Below are positions 32,295-43,475 of a DNA stretch of 64,000 nucleotides, in pieces. Both the position numbers and the translations under genes were made by a program. The notes under the pieces were generated by a model. It ran no database searches, was not told the origin of the DNA, and worked only from the letters and a program-made list of their open reading frames with translations. The stretch is taken from assembly GCA_003184365.1 (NCBI GenBank), contig NKYR01000028.1, positions 186,268 through 250,267 of the forward strand. The letters are read 5' to 3'. Position 1 is the first letter of the stretch. Every line of letters begins with the position of its first letter. This DNA is from Evernia prunastri (Eukaryota > Ascomycota > Lecanoromycetes > Lecanorales > Parmeliaceae).

Positions 32295-33442
32295 TCATCG
32301 CCAGAATCCATGAATCCCGCTCTCCTCCGTAAGATCTTCTTCCCCATAATGGGCATATTTTGCAGCCAACCCCAGATCTACATGAGGTTCAAAGAACGGC
32401 TTGCCATCGTCGTCAAGAACATCATCAAATACATCGCTGCTCCTGCTCTCACTCCTTGCCCTTCCACCCCCGCCACCAGCTTCGTTCGTGTCGATCGGTC
32501 TAGCCGTAGAGCCTTCCTATTCAAGAGTACAGTAAGCATTCGTTTGAGTAGTGACAGGCACGAGATTAAAGGGTATCTAACCTGCGTAAGCACGGCAACA
32601 GGTGCACTTTGGTCACCCTTCCTTGAGATCTGCTGCACCATGCCTTCATAGTCCAAGTCGGTATCCAACGGCAATGATTTATTGAGGAGCAGTCGAGATT
32701 TACTCCGGTCGACGAGCTGATACTTCCACGAGCCCCCTTTTTCGTAAACAAAGCGTCTGGCGGACAACATGGCCTCGACCACTTCGGCTAGCAAGGCGTA
32801 GACCGCGCTCATTGAGGCCTCGAGGGGCAGATTCATTTCCAAAGCCTGACCACGTCCTTTGCTGGCCGATGGTACTTCTACCCATACGCTTACGAAATTC
32901 GGTTCGGGTTCTGGTAGCTTCAAGCGGATCAGCTCGACCACCTTCTGTCGCAGCGTCGTCTCGTGACCCGGCCTCTCTTCCGGCCCGCCGGTAGCACGGA
33001 GCTTCCGGGTGACATCAAGCTCGGTCTGCGCTAACAGGGCTGGGTTCGCGTCCATGATTTGCCTACGCTGCTTGAGCCCAATACCCTGCTTGTATTGAGA
33101 TTGTGCTGCGGCAGCCATTGCGGCATCGTTTTCGGTGTCGCTTGGGTTCTGTGCTTCGCCGCTGGATTCTGTGCTGAATTTGAAGGGCTTGAAGAGCTCA
33201 GAAGGGTTCGGAAAGTTGGTGTGAAAGCCGACTTCTCCTAAACACATTGCTTCCTCCTGATGCCATTTTACGATGTCGCGCATGGTCAATGTTGACCCGC
33301 TGCGGGTCCCTGGGATTGGTTCTTTGGCGGTGTTCATGGCTTCATAATGGATAGGGTTGAGAGTGCTGAGGGAGGTGTTGATGTTGACGGATTTTGGATT
33401 TTGTTGAAGTGGGTCCGAGGTTGAAGCTCCGGGAGCGTTCAT
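32295..33442 (-). CDS. Unknown conserved-looking protein, 360 residues
   Basis: Two exons, 33442-32582 and 32516-32295, with intron 32517-32581 (GTTAGA...AATAG); both frames close. The start is ATG 33442 (MNAPGASTSDPLQQN). Seen in order: a polar N-terminus, TLTMRDIVKWHQEEAMCLGEVGFHTNF split by linkers, QYKQGIGLKQRRQIMDANPALLAQ (helical), a beta-rich segment with VSVWVEVPS and FVYEKGGSWKYQLVDRSKSRLLLNKSLPLDTDLDYEGMVQQI, and an acidic/Gly C-terminus with SDVFDDVLDDDGKPFF. I cannot name a family. No signal peptide or membrane helix; probably a soluble intracellular protein. Confidence 0.72.
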
Positions 33443-34068
33443 ATTCACTTGACAATTATGGCAGAGAGACTGTCACTTTTTGTCATTCAATACTAACGGA
33501 TCCAATACTTACAGGAGTTAAAATAACGTTATTACGGCAATTGTTGTGATAAAACTGCTTTCAGACACCTCGTGGTGCTCGCTGGCTCCTTCTCTCAACT
33601 TCGTGCACTTTCTCTTGAACTCACCACCACCTTCCGTCGCAATGCGGCTTTACTAATTTCTGCATGAAGACTGCAGCAGGAGTAGCCATCACCCCGAGTA
33701 TGCCCGACGCGTCATGCTTAGAAGTTAGAGGGACTAAGGGTTGATGATTTTGAATGGAAGATGCGCACACGGAAAAGGGGGACCAGATTTTGTCACAGGG
33801 ACCTGAACAGATGTATTAGGCGTTCTGCAATTATTCCCTATAGAAACAACGCCATGCTGCATGAGTGTGTGTTAATACAAAGCTCTCGAAAAGAGCCCAT
33901 CCCCTAAGAGTGAAGTATTTGAGCCAGCAGGCCCCAAAATGACGGAGATCTATCCATCCATGCATGTATGAAGAAACGCTAAGAGTCAAATTTAGGAGGA
34001 TGTATGACAGGTTCTCCGATCGCGATCGTAGCGGTGTATGAGGTATATGTGATGTCGTAGCACACAGC
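33443..34068. other. Intergenic, nothing seen
   Basis: Promoter of the 360-residue protein gene and 3' flank of TIM23. No coding frame with support. Confidence 0.55.
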
Positions 34069-34824
34069 TCAAAATATCGTCTTCCTGGTCAGCTGTAGCA
34101 CAAATTCGTCAGCCTTGCTCACCCAGGCATCACACACACCGGAGAAGCTCACCGCCCACACCCCAGCCGCTGAAGCCACCAGCCCTCCACTAATCATCAT
34201 CGGCCTTACACCTTTCGTACTCTTGAACAGCATCCCGCTCAGAGCCCCGGCCACAACACTGTTGGCACTATCATGCCTCCCCCGGTAATAGCCAATCGTC
34301 GAATTGATCCCATTGTAGACCATCGCAATCACTCCCGCGCTGTTCCCCAAAAACGGCCCCCTCCTCGTCATACTATTCAGCACACTATTCAGCCTCAGCT
34401 TCGGCGGCGCCGAGGCCGGAGATTTCCGCAGCCCTTCGATCATGCCCCACGTGCCCCCGAGCGTCAGGGCGGACAGGTAGGTCACGCCGGTGCCGTAGCA
34501 GAGGTCGTCGCCCCAGCCGCGGGAGGGCAGCGCCGACTGGGAGCCCGGCAGGTCCGAGAGGGCGGATTCGTCGAGGGTCAGGTAGTCGAGGGTCTCCTGG
34601 TTCAGGCCGGCGAGGGGGTGGAGCTGGGACGGGTCTGGGAGCGCGGCGTTGTCGAGGAAGGAAGAGACATCCTGGGCGGAGGTGGGATCGAAGGCTGTGG
34701 GTTGGAAGGGCGTACTTGAGGATGATGATGATGATGAGGGTGAGGATGGTTCGCGGGAAGAGGAAGAGCTGGAGGGGGGCGACGACGACGATTTTTGACC
34801 TGTGATTGTACCCCAGATGGACAT
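34069..34824 (-). CDS. TIM23: Mitochondrial inner-membrane translocase subunit TIM23
   Basis: Single exon, 251 residues from ATG 34824 (MSIWGTITGQK). The N-terminus is Ser/Pro-rich with a poly-Ser run, followed by the soluble receptor part FDPTSAQDVSSFLDNAALPDPSQLHPLAGLNQETLDYLTLDE, typical of fungal Tim23. The Tim17/Tim23/Tim22 domain (about 110-240) has four hydrophobic segments with GWGDDLCYGTGVTYLSALTLGG, PKLRLNSVLNSMTRRGPFLGNSAG, GYYRGRHDSANSVVAGALSG and MMISGGLVASAAGVWAV. Tim23 is a core subunit of the presequence translocase, importing matrix proteins across the inner membrane. The gene is divergent from TRM732, with start codons 285 bp apart. Confidence 0.93.
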   Translation of the reverse strand: MSIWGTITGQKSSSSPPSSSSSSREPSSPSSSSSSSSTPFQPTAFDPTSAQDVSSFLDNAALPDPSQLHPLAGLNQETLDYLTLDESALSDLPGSQSALPSRGWGDDLCYGTGVTYLSALTLGGTWGMIEGLRKSPASAPPKLRLNSVLNSMTRRGPFLGNSAGVIAMVYNGINSTIGYYRGRHDSANSVVAGALSGMLFKSTKGVRPMMISGGLVASAAGVWAVSFSGVCDAWVSKADEFVLQLTRKTIF

Positions 34825-35109
34825 AGTGGCGGGCTGAGGATGTACAGTAGACTTGGAACGGTGCGAGATGCAGAAGTTAAAGCTGTCGCATTTGGTGTTG
34901 AGGCCAAAAAAATGTTTCAAGATCGTATCTCTTGGCGCTGTCGGCAAAAGATGCCTTTTACGGAACATAATTTTCCGTGTTGGGTCAGAATTTCGCGCAT
35001 GGCGATTCGCCTTCACTCTTCGTCTATTATTATTTTTTTCGCCCAGAGATGGGATCATACTTGAGATCCAGTAGCTGATGACTGGCGATCGCTTTTGCAC
35101 ATTTACGGA
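34825..35109. promoter_or_regulatory. Bidirectional promoter between TIM23 and TRM732
   Basis: 285 bp separates the two divergent start codons. It contains an AT-rich block (ATTATTATTTTTTTC near 35025-35040). Shared regulation is inferred from layout. Confidence 0.5.
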
Positions 35110-38100
35110 ATGGAATTCAACAAAGAACGCGAATCTCGAGACCTCATCAATCGCGGCAATGAGAATATAGCAATACTATCTGAGCATGCACTGCGTCAAT
35201 TGAACAAATCCTTGACGGGGATTATCCCCCGAAATGTGGACAGTGTCGAGGAGGATGCCTTTGCGTATAAGTTCTGCCGGCAGGCCAAGGAAGACTACTG
35301 ACGAACAACAAGGCACATCCAGTCCCTGCTACAAGACCTCCTGCAGACCGCTAGCTCGACCGGGCTGCCTCTTACACACGGAGCAGCCGCCCTGAGCGCT
35401 CTGTGCGGGTTTCTTGAACAATGTAGTACTTCTTCAGACTCCCGAGTACGATATCTCTCGTGCAAGACGGAGACATGGACACGAGCTTTCGACATCTACC
35501 TCTCAAAATCAGATAGCAACAAATCGAAGCCGCTGAGACGGCTCCTACTAGCACTAGCACGCCTAGTCTCAATGCACCCTGTAGATACCGAGAGAGATCT
35601 GTTGCTCGGCACTGCTGTTTGTACTGTTGCTCGAGCCATCCGCAAGCAACATGACTTCGCAGACATCAAGCCTGCAATACAAGTATTAGAGCACTTCCTT
35701 AGCAAAGGTCTCGCAGATGCTGCCGATATTGTTCTAATCCAAAAGCCAGAAGATTTGCGAGTCTTTCGGATGAAGTCGTTGGAAAAGGAGAGCCCGAATC
35801 CTGATCCTATGCAAGAAGAGGTCAATCAATCTGTGCAGAAATTTGCAGTTAGTGTCTTAAAATGGATTCAGTACCCCGATTGCGCTCCCGCTGTGGGACG
35901 TTTCCTGCCTGTGTTTTTCAAGTCCCTTGAAGACAGTCAGAGGAGCGATGCTCTTCAGGCCCGGGTAGACGGTCTAGTACCACTGTGGATATTCCCTGTG
36001 AAACAAGCTCTAGAGCGAAACCAAGAACTGTCAGACGTGTTTGAAATCCACGTATTGCCCGGCCTGCTTCGCCTGGGCTCTGCTGACGTCAATGCTTTCT
36101 TAAAAACATTACCATTTGAGAACATCCAGCGGGGTAATATAGGTTCCATCAGTATTCCAGACATTCAATTATGCCTGTTGGTGGCGAAGATAGCTGAAGA
36201 CTCTGGTCCTAGCACATTCTTTGGTCAAGGGCAAAGCACCTCTCCTGACTTAGAGAATCTTGGGGTTAGCCTCCTCGAACATCCCTCTTCAAATGTGAGA
36301 ATTGCCGCGCTATCTCTCTTGGTTCCTTCTTCGGCTTCTGCAGGGCCGTTCTGCAGACAAGTACTACGGCGTCTGCGGCAGTGTGTACCTTACTTTCATG
36401 TTGAAGTCAATGCAAAGCCGCGTAACGAATTCATTGCGTTGATAAAGAAACTATGTATGAGACTTCGAGGTGCTACCATTTCCATTTTGAGGTGCGGCAA
36501 AAATTTGGACGCTTCGACTACAATGAAAACATCCAATATAGCCCCATCTGTTGCAGGGTCTGATGGCAAAGAGCCAGTGAGCACAGGAGATGTCACAGTG
36601 CAAGCGCTGGATGAGCAATCACAGATTCTGAAAGAGCACTTGGCCTTCCGAAAATGGTATATGGTGTTTCTAATTCAAGAGCTACGCCCAACAGCATCCT
36701 ACCAAAGCCATATCACGGCGCTGAAGATACTACCCTTCTTGATGGATCAACCCATCGCTCTTCGGAATATATCGCCGAAAATTCATAATGAATACTTTGG
36801 CGCTTTGAACGAACACCTACCTACGGACTTGTTTCTAAGGCCCCTCACTGAGCTGTTGTTAGATCCCTTTGATGATGTCCGCCAATCCGCAAACACGGTC
36901 TTCGAGCTTTACCTCTCGACAACTTCAATCCCGCCGAGAAGTATACCAGGAGGGGGAACGGATAACAAGGCAGACTCGGTTGACCAGGAGGCCAAGAACC
37001 AAGCCGACAGTGAGGTGGACAGTCACAAGGCTAATTGTTCGATACTGGTCGACTTGGAAAAAGCCGAGAAACTAGCCGGAATCACAGGTCGAGCAGATCA
37101 CGCAGACGGTTTTGGAAGACTAAGCAATCTCCTGTACACTACCACTGGTGCCCTAGTCAAGCCAGCTAGTTGGCACCAACGTCGCCATCTGATAGTGGAC
37201 CGTGTCATAGCAACGCTGGAAAAGGAGGTCGATATCGCCAAAGACGACCTGCTACTCGCCGTCGGTAGTAGGCCTCTTCATGGCCATCTGATTGCTCTGA
37301 GGTAATATTTTATCTTTCCTACTCGAATTCTACAAAAGCTGAAGGAAATGCCTAGATATATAGTCAGTCGTACCGATTACTTTGGATCGCTCGACGCGTC
37401 GGTGGAGAAATGGAAAGAGTTCGATAGGAAAATAACTTCTATCTGCTCTGCAGTCTGGGAGGTAGTGCGCGATGTTCTTTGCTTCGATGCTCCAAAAGGC
37501 CATGACATCAGCGAGGACGACTTCAACGAACAAGACTTAGGAACCAAAGACATACTTTCATTCTGCTGGCGAGCTTTAAAAGAATCAAGGTCCGTTGAGA
37601 CAACAATAAGCCAACACCTGCCGATTTTCTGACTTGGTTCTTAGTTTACTGATGCATGCAATGGTCACGAATAAAGGCTATATTCCTCCGTCTATCCGTG
37701 CGAGTACTGATTACGAAGGCTATTACACATTCGGACATCAAGCTTTTACGCAGCTCGCTGAGCTGCGCCATCGGGGAGCTTTCTCGACAGTTTCGCATAC
37801 TTTTGCAGCATGTTGCCTGTTGTGTGCTCGTTCATCCCACATGGCAATTCGAGAACATCCCAAGATGTGGTACAAGGTGATTTCCTCCGCTCGAAGTATA
37901 TTGTCACGGAAGCTCACCGGTGGCAGCTTGCATTGAAATGTATCGAAGACAAGGGTTTATTACTTACAAGAAGGTCTGCCGGTATACCAGCAATAATCAC
38001 TGGTGTAGCAGCCGCTTACGTAGGAGACAAGTCCTTTGACGATATGGTCATGGATCTACAAGCCATGGCAAATGCACCTACCGGGGCTGATCTCGTCTCT

Positions 38101-40478
38101 TTGCCGCAAGTGCATGCGCTGAATTGCCTCAAAGATATCTTCACGGATGCACGCTTTGGACTCAGCACAGAAATCTACGTTGCCGAATCTTTGGAAATTG
38201 CCGCTTCGTGCCTTGAAAGTCACATGTATGACTCCTTTGTCGTCTGCAAAAGCATACAATGATATCTGACACGGTGTCAGATGGAACATACGCAACTGCG
38301 GCCTAATGCTCTTCAAGGCTCTGCTCAAGCGTCTCAACGGTGGGACAGATACTTCGTCCACCAAAGCCTCCAGCTCACATCGCCGGTGCTCACAACTGAC
38401 ATACGAAAAGTATCCCAACCTGCCAGACCTTCTATTGAGACTGCTTCCCCGAACACCAACCCAAATACAAGTCAACGGCAGAGAATTACACTCGATAACC
38501 CAAGCTCACAGGGTGTTTCCTGCACTCGAGGTAATGGAAAGATTCGGTGTACCATCTCAGCACCAGGATCTATTCCTTGATGCTTTGCGGTACTACAACG
38601 AGTCGCCCGATTGGTCGATCCGAGAGAAAGCTGCAAGAGCCCTGAGCTTGATTGTGGATGAAACGTGCATCGTGGAGGAAGTCACGAGTTTGCTTGCGCC
38701 AAATTGGAAATCGCAAAACGTGTTGCATGGGAGACTTCTCCGCCTGCGATTCTTGCTTGCTCGTAATGGAGCCCCATTGTTCGGCGAGTTGCTAAGTAAG
38801 TAGGATGCATTCGGGGGGCCCTCTAGTTGCTAATTTTCATGGCAGACAGCTATGAGACGATTTCGGCCGTCTTAGAAGACTCATATGAGATCTTAGCGGT
38901 ACGAAATGCTTGCCCGATCACTGCAGCAGCATTTCTCAACGTCATTGCGGATTTATTTGCCACCCTACTTTTGTCCAACAGTAAGTTACTTGCGCGCCAT
39001 ACTTACTGCATACTGAGGACCACTGCAGGCGAGAAAATTGCGTCTTTCTTATGCCCCGCATTGGCTATAGAGCAAGAATATACGCCAGAGGATGACGCTT
39101 TGGCGCTTCACAAGAGCCCTTTGAGGCGTTGCATGACCCTAGCCAACTACTCGGATGCTTTGGAAAGTCGGCCACAAAAGAATGGAATTTCTGAGAGTCC
39201 CCGTCAGTTCTCAAAAGCCGATATAGACGCGCTTCAAATCGTGAACATCGCACTCCAGAATATGTCCGATGAGAATGACTTAGCCGTCCTACGATTTTGT
39301 TCTGCTCGTGAGCTTCGCTGGGCATCAGAGATAACGCAATGCTCAGATACAACTATTGGGGCGGTCTCAAAGAATCATCGGCATTTCGATTTTACCCTCG
39401 CTTTGCAAGGATACGCTCTTGGAGAGCGCTATGCTTGTGGCGCCACCAACACTGAAATCCAAGCATGGATCTGTCTGCTTTCCGAAGCAGGAGCCGCACA
39501 CTCTGTGAGTCTTTCAAGTTAGTACATGAATGACTTCCTGACATTGGTTGTCAGGATCTTCGAACCAGGACAGCAGCAGTCTTCTCAATGAGAGCCTTTT
39601 TTGACGGCTTATTGGATCACGATTTCCGAATGATCGTAGATCCTCACATCCTTGGGGTCTATCTAGCGCTCTATGACAGCCTAGTAGATGACGATGAAGA
39701 TATCCGGGACCAAGGAGCAAGGGTCGCCTCGACGATTCTTTCGGTGAACATGTCCGCGGCTGCTCACAATGGCACTACTACTCTCTCCTTATCCCCGCCT
39801 GCGGCTAAAACAAGATTACTTCGATACCTATGCGAGGGCTATCGGACTTCATTGCCGCTCTGTGTGGAAAGTGTTCGCCGGTTGACTGGTATGGGATCGG
39901 CTCTAGGAGCTGCGTTAGCTAAGATGCAGGATGATGAACCTCAGACCGAGCAGGACAAGTCTACCTTGCACATTCGCCCCGTGGCTGAGGTTTATCTAGA
40001 GGCTCAGTCAACATCCATTGTCGTCTTCGTTGAAGAAAAGCAAAATCTGTATATTGACGACGTCAGCGAAGCGGAAAGCATGACTGAGCTCTTATCTCAA
40101 CTTGACCTTGATGCATGGCCTTCAAGCCTAGCATCAGAGTTAGAGACCTGGACTGTGGAAGGTCTCGTGCACATCCTTACGATGCTCCAAAACGGCGAAG
40201 ACGGAGCGTTGAGTTCGACATCGAAGCCAGAAGTCTTTGCCTTGTTCACTCGAGTCTTACTAGCAGCGAAAATATCTATCATGCGCTGCGAGACTGAAGT
40301 GACTGTAGAGAGGAAGGGTAGAGAGCACGAATGTGTTGTATTGTTGGAGAAGATTCTAGATTTGGGCAAGTTGAAGCTCTTTCATGATCTGCTTCTTCAT
40401 CGCATCGAGACTATACTAGAAGAAACCGGTCAAATGTCAGAATCAAGATCAATGGTAGTTGCCGCAGCAGAGAGTTGA
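35110..40478 (+). CDS. TRM732: TRM732/THADA-like protein (DUF2428, tRNA Nm32 methylation partner)
   Basis: Nine exons close exactly to 1652 residues; introns are 35265-35312, 37302-37355, 37590-37644, 37877-37926, 38226-38280, 38796-38845, 38981-39028, 39505-39554. The start is ATG 35110 (MEFNKERESRD). The first intron (48 bp, GTATAAG...CTACTGAC...AACAAG) is a multiple of three and contains an in-frame TGA, so missed splicing would stop translation. The product is an alpha-helical HEAT-like repeat protein; the DUF2428 core (~870-1130) has LLLTRRSAGIPAIITGV, LPQVHALNCLKDIFTDARF and NIRNCGLMLFKALLKRLNGG. Yeast Trm732 pairs with the methyltransferase Trm7 for 2'-O-methylation of position 32 in tRNA anticodon loops. 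The match is by family pattern; the symbol is given on that basis. Confidence 0.88.
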
Positions 40479-40894
40479 TATCCGGGTAAGATGTCAACAC
40501 ATCGCAGATCATCGCTAGAAAGATGTCGCTGTTTTGATCTGCGTCGGTGCGGCGATGCCAGAACAATCCAGTATATATTCTTCACACACCAAACATTTTG
40601 ACTCACCATTTCTCTCCACTCCTCACAACCATCGACATTGTCCCAGCTTCAGCCTACACCCTCCCTCCAATCAATACTCAGGCTTGCAATGTGAGTCTCA
40701 AACCATAGATCTCTCCCTCACCCTAACAACTAACAAAGAAAACTCCCCAGCTGCCTCAGAACACCTCTATCCTCGCTTCCCCTCAAACAGCTCCTCACCA
40801 TCCACCACCAACGCCTAGTAAGCTCGCTCTCATCCTATCCGCCTGGCTCCCCGACTAACTAATCACCCCCAGCCAGCTCTATCCTTCATCCGCC
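40479..40894. other. Upstream region of the microprotein, possible 5' UTR introns
   Basis: C/T- and A/C-rich sequence with GTGAGT-like (40687) and ...CCCCAG (40872) signals suggests spliced 5' leader; no coding frame with support. Confidence 0.4.
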
Positions 40895-41062
40895 ATGCAG
40901 GGCAACGCCGCCATCGCGATAATCCTCGTTTGCGTCATCATCTTCTGCGTCGGCTTCTACTACGCGCTCAAGACCGCATGCCTGACGCTGGCTTACCAGA
41001 CGTGGCGACAGGGTCGGAGGAAGAATGTGGCTGTTGAACTGATGCCGCCTTCTGCTGCTTGA
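40895..41062 (+). CDS. 55-residue single-pass membrane microprotein
   Basis: ATG 40895 (MQGNAAIAIILVCVIIF) to TGA 41060-41062. One hydrophobic helix (about residues 5-27: AIAIILVCVIIFCVGFYYAL) is followed by a basic segment (WRQGRRKN) and a short tail, a type I-like or N-out microprotein layout. The region upstream looks like intron-containing 5' leader. No family is recognised, so the evidence is the helix, the start context and the distinct coding-like composition. It is too short for usual gene callers. Confidence 0.5.
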   Translation: MQGNAAIAIILVCVIIFCVGFYYALKTACLTLAYQTWRQGRRKNVAVELMPPSAA

Positions 41063-41528
41063 GATTGGAAAGGGGGTTATCGATGCCCAGGGGGAAAAAA
41101 ATGTGGTTTTCCTATGGTGGCGAGAGCGGTAAGGGGGCATGTCACTCTTCGAGCCGCAATGATGTATGTAGAAGAGGGGTTAGGGGTCAGATGTCGGGCG
41201 TTTGGAAGACTGCTGTGATAGGATAGAGAGAAGGGTGTCACAACGGACGAGCGGCCTGGATACGGTATGGCGCGTTCGACTTTCCATAGTCAAAGAATTA
41301 CCCAACTTCCTACTCGCCAATTGACATGTCTCATGTTTAAAATCACTTCAGCGTCATTTCGCAATCTCCTCACTCTTATACACTCTCATACACTCTATGC
41401 CAACCCACTCCACTCCACTCACTCCACTCCACTTCACTGGGCCCCAAGCTCAACCTCGCTTCGCATTCGTAATATAACACCAGCATGACTCCGACGACGG
41501 CAGAATCCACACGACCATCACTGCGACC
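41063..41528. other. Intergenic, nothing seen
   Basis: Flanks of the microprotein and the next gene; a (CACTC/CACTCCACT)-rich imperfect repeat lies near 41405-41440. Confidence 0.5.
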
Positions 41529-42797
41529 ATGCCTTCCGCCATAGCCACCGGCACGGACACTCCGCGCCCGGCGAGTGCACCAACGCCAACAGTCTACAAC
41601 ACAGACTCCCGCCGCCCAACCAGTATACCAGACACCGCAAACACAATCAGAGATACCATCCCCCCGCGCTCAACAGATGCACCAAAGGCCACAGTCGACG
41701 ATCCAACCTCCCACCACGCAACCAGTATACCCGACACCGCGACCAGAGACACCAACACCCCCCGTCCAGCAGACACCGCCAACCCTAGCAGTCCAAACCC
41801 CTCCCTCCTCCGATCCTCCACGCACCTAACCCTAACCCCGATCCCCCACCACCCCGCCCACCCCATCGCCCTCTCTGACCCCTCCACCAACGCCTCCACC
41901 CCCTCCACCACCACTACCTCAACTTCCACCTCAACCACCACAACCCCCCACCCTCCCAACCCAAACCTCTCCACCCTCCCAAACTGGACCACCCCGCAAC
42001 GCGCCGGCGTCCTATCCAGCGCGCTCCTCTCCGCCCTCGCCCTGCTCCTCACCCTCATAGCCGTCTTCCGCCTCCACCGGGACCGAAAGCGGAAGATCGC
42101 CGAGCTGGAGCGCGGTCCCGCCCTCGACGAAGAAGAAGGGGAGAGCGAGAGCCGGCGCGGCAGCAAACGTGGCAGGAGCAGGAGCCGAAGCAGGAGCCGA
42201 AGCCGAAGCAGAGGCAGGAGCAGGGGTCGGAGCAGGAATGAGCGCAAAGACAAGACCACTCGCACGGACAAAGACCGAATCTCAAACCCAGACAAGAACG
42301 ACAATGACACCATCCAACCCAGCAGCGCGCATGACAAACACCACCACCACCACCACCGCAGCCGTCCAACAAACCCCTCCCACACCTCCTCCCCCACCCG
42401 TCCCAGCAGCATCCGCACCCACCTCTCCCTCCCCCACGCCCTACGCTCCCCCTCCCCACTGCGGCCTCCGAAGCGGCGCGGCATCGCGGGCCTGGAGCAG
42501 ATCCGGTCGGACCCCGGCCCGGCGGCGTTGAAGATCTTGCTCGAGGGCGGCGGTGCTGTGGCTGCGAATGGGGATGGCAATGGCAATGGCGAAGGCAATG
42601 GCAATGAGAGGGTCAATAGCGATGGCAAAGGGAGGATCGACAGCAACAGCAATGGCAAGGTCAATGTCACTAAACCCGTGAACATAACGCACGTCAACGG
42701 CAACAGCCACAACAACACGAACACCACAGCGAATAATCGGAGCTCAGAGGCCAAGAGCGGCCACGGGACGAAGCGGGAGGCGTACGAGATGAGATGA
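41529..42797 (+). CDS. Low-complexity single-pass membrane protein
   Basis: One exon, 422 residues from ATG 41529 (MPSAIATGTDTPRP). The first ~155 residues are Thr/Pro/Ser-rich, a typical O-glycosylated ectodomain. One transmembrane helix follows (AGVLSSALLSALALLLTLIAVF, ~160-180), then a basic stop-transfer patch (RLHRDRKRK), an acidic stretch, an Arg/Ser run (SRSRSRSRSRSRGRSRGR), a His run, and an Asn/Gly repeat region (GNGNGEGNGNE). No signal peptide is evident. A 386-residue frame runs antisense over the same bases, so the low complexity leaves some doubt; the stop-transfer layout favours this strand. No function can be assigned. Confidence 0.45.
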   Translation: MPSAIATGTDTPRPASAPTPTVYNTDSRRPTSIPDTANTIRDTIPPRSTDAPKATVDDPTSHHATSIPDTATRDTNTPRPADTANPSSPNPSLLRSSTHLTLTPIPHHPAHPIALSDPSTNASTPSTTTTSTSTSTTTTPHPPNPNLSTLPNWTTPQRAGVLSSALLSALALLLTLIAVFRLHRDRKRKIAELERGPALDEEEGESESRRGSKRGRSRSRSRSRSRSRGRSRGRSRNERKDKTTRTDKDRISNPDKNDNDTIQPSSAHDKHHHHHHRSRPTNPSHTSSPTRPSSIRTHLSLPHALRSPSPLRPPKRRGIAGLEQIRSDPGPAALKILLEGGGAVAANGDGNGNGEGNGNERVNSDGKGRIDSNSNGKVNVTKPVNITHVNGNSHNNTNTTANNRSSEAKSGHGTKREAYEMR

Positions 42798-43475
42798 GTG
42801 GGGTGGTTGGGAAAAGGGGAAGGGCGGGATTGATGAGGGGGTGGAGGGTGGGCGAGTGGAGAAAAAGGGGGGGAGACTGGGGATGGGGATGGGGATGGGG
42901 ATGGAGATGGAAATGGAGACGGGAAATGGGAATGGGACGGTCAACGGGAGGATGATAATCACTAATAGCGACGAGAGGTGGGATCAAGGAGGGAGCGAGT
43001 ATGGAGAGGAGTGAGGTATATCACCGGACGGGGACGGGGGTGAAGGAGGGTAGGGAGCAGAGAGCAGAGAAGGGAGGCAGGGACGAAGGATACTTCGAAC
43101 CTCCGCGGCGGGGAGAAAACATTTATAGCTCGAGCCTACCAACCTATTTTTCTTAATGGACGAGAATCCTTTGGGGTATCAGTCTTAATAATAATGCCTG
43201 TTGAATCGTAATGCATAATTCGAGGTGTACTGCATGGAATTTGCTGTTCTGTCTAGCTTTTGCTTTTTGCGCTCAAGTTACTGTATAGCCCCCCACTCAC
43301 TCAACGTCGTAATTAATGCGACGGCGATGTTCCGGAGCCACGTCGACGTGACACACCCGCAGAACCGACAAATCTCTGCTGCTCCATCAGATGCGAATGA
43401 TCTCAGGACAAACCTCGTCAGCTCTTCTTACGCGGAGAGAGAGACCATCGCGCCACCCTCGGACCCAGTCTCCCT
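42798..43475. other. Intergenic with G-rich repeat
   Basis: Holds the GGGGAT repeat (separate entry) and G-rich flanks, then AT-rich sequence. No coding frame with support. Confidence 0.55.
42879..42902 (+). repeat. (GGGGAT)4, four-tract G-quadruplex-type repeat
   Basis: Four perfect GGGGAT units give four G4 tracts with two-base loops. It sits just downstream of the low-complexity membrane protein gene. Confidence 0.85.

Noticed and set aside
41594..42754. 386-codon minus-strand frame as a gene
   Set aside because: Leu/Arg-rich antisense of a GC-rich low-complexity region; the plus strand has the better membrane-protein layout.
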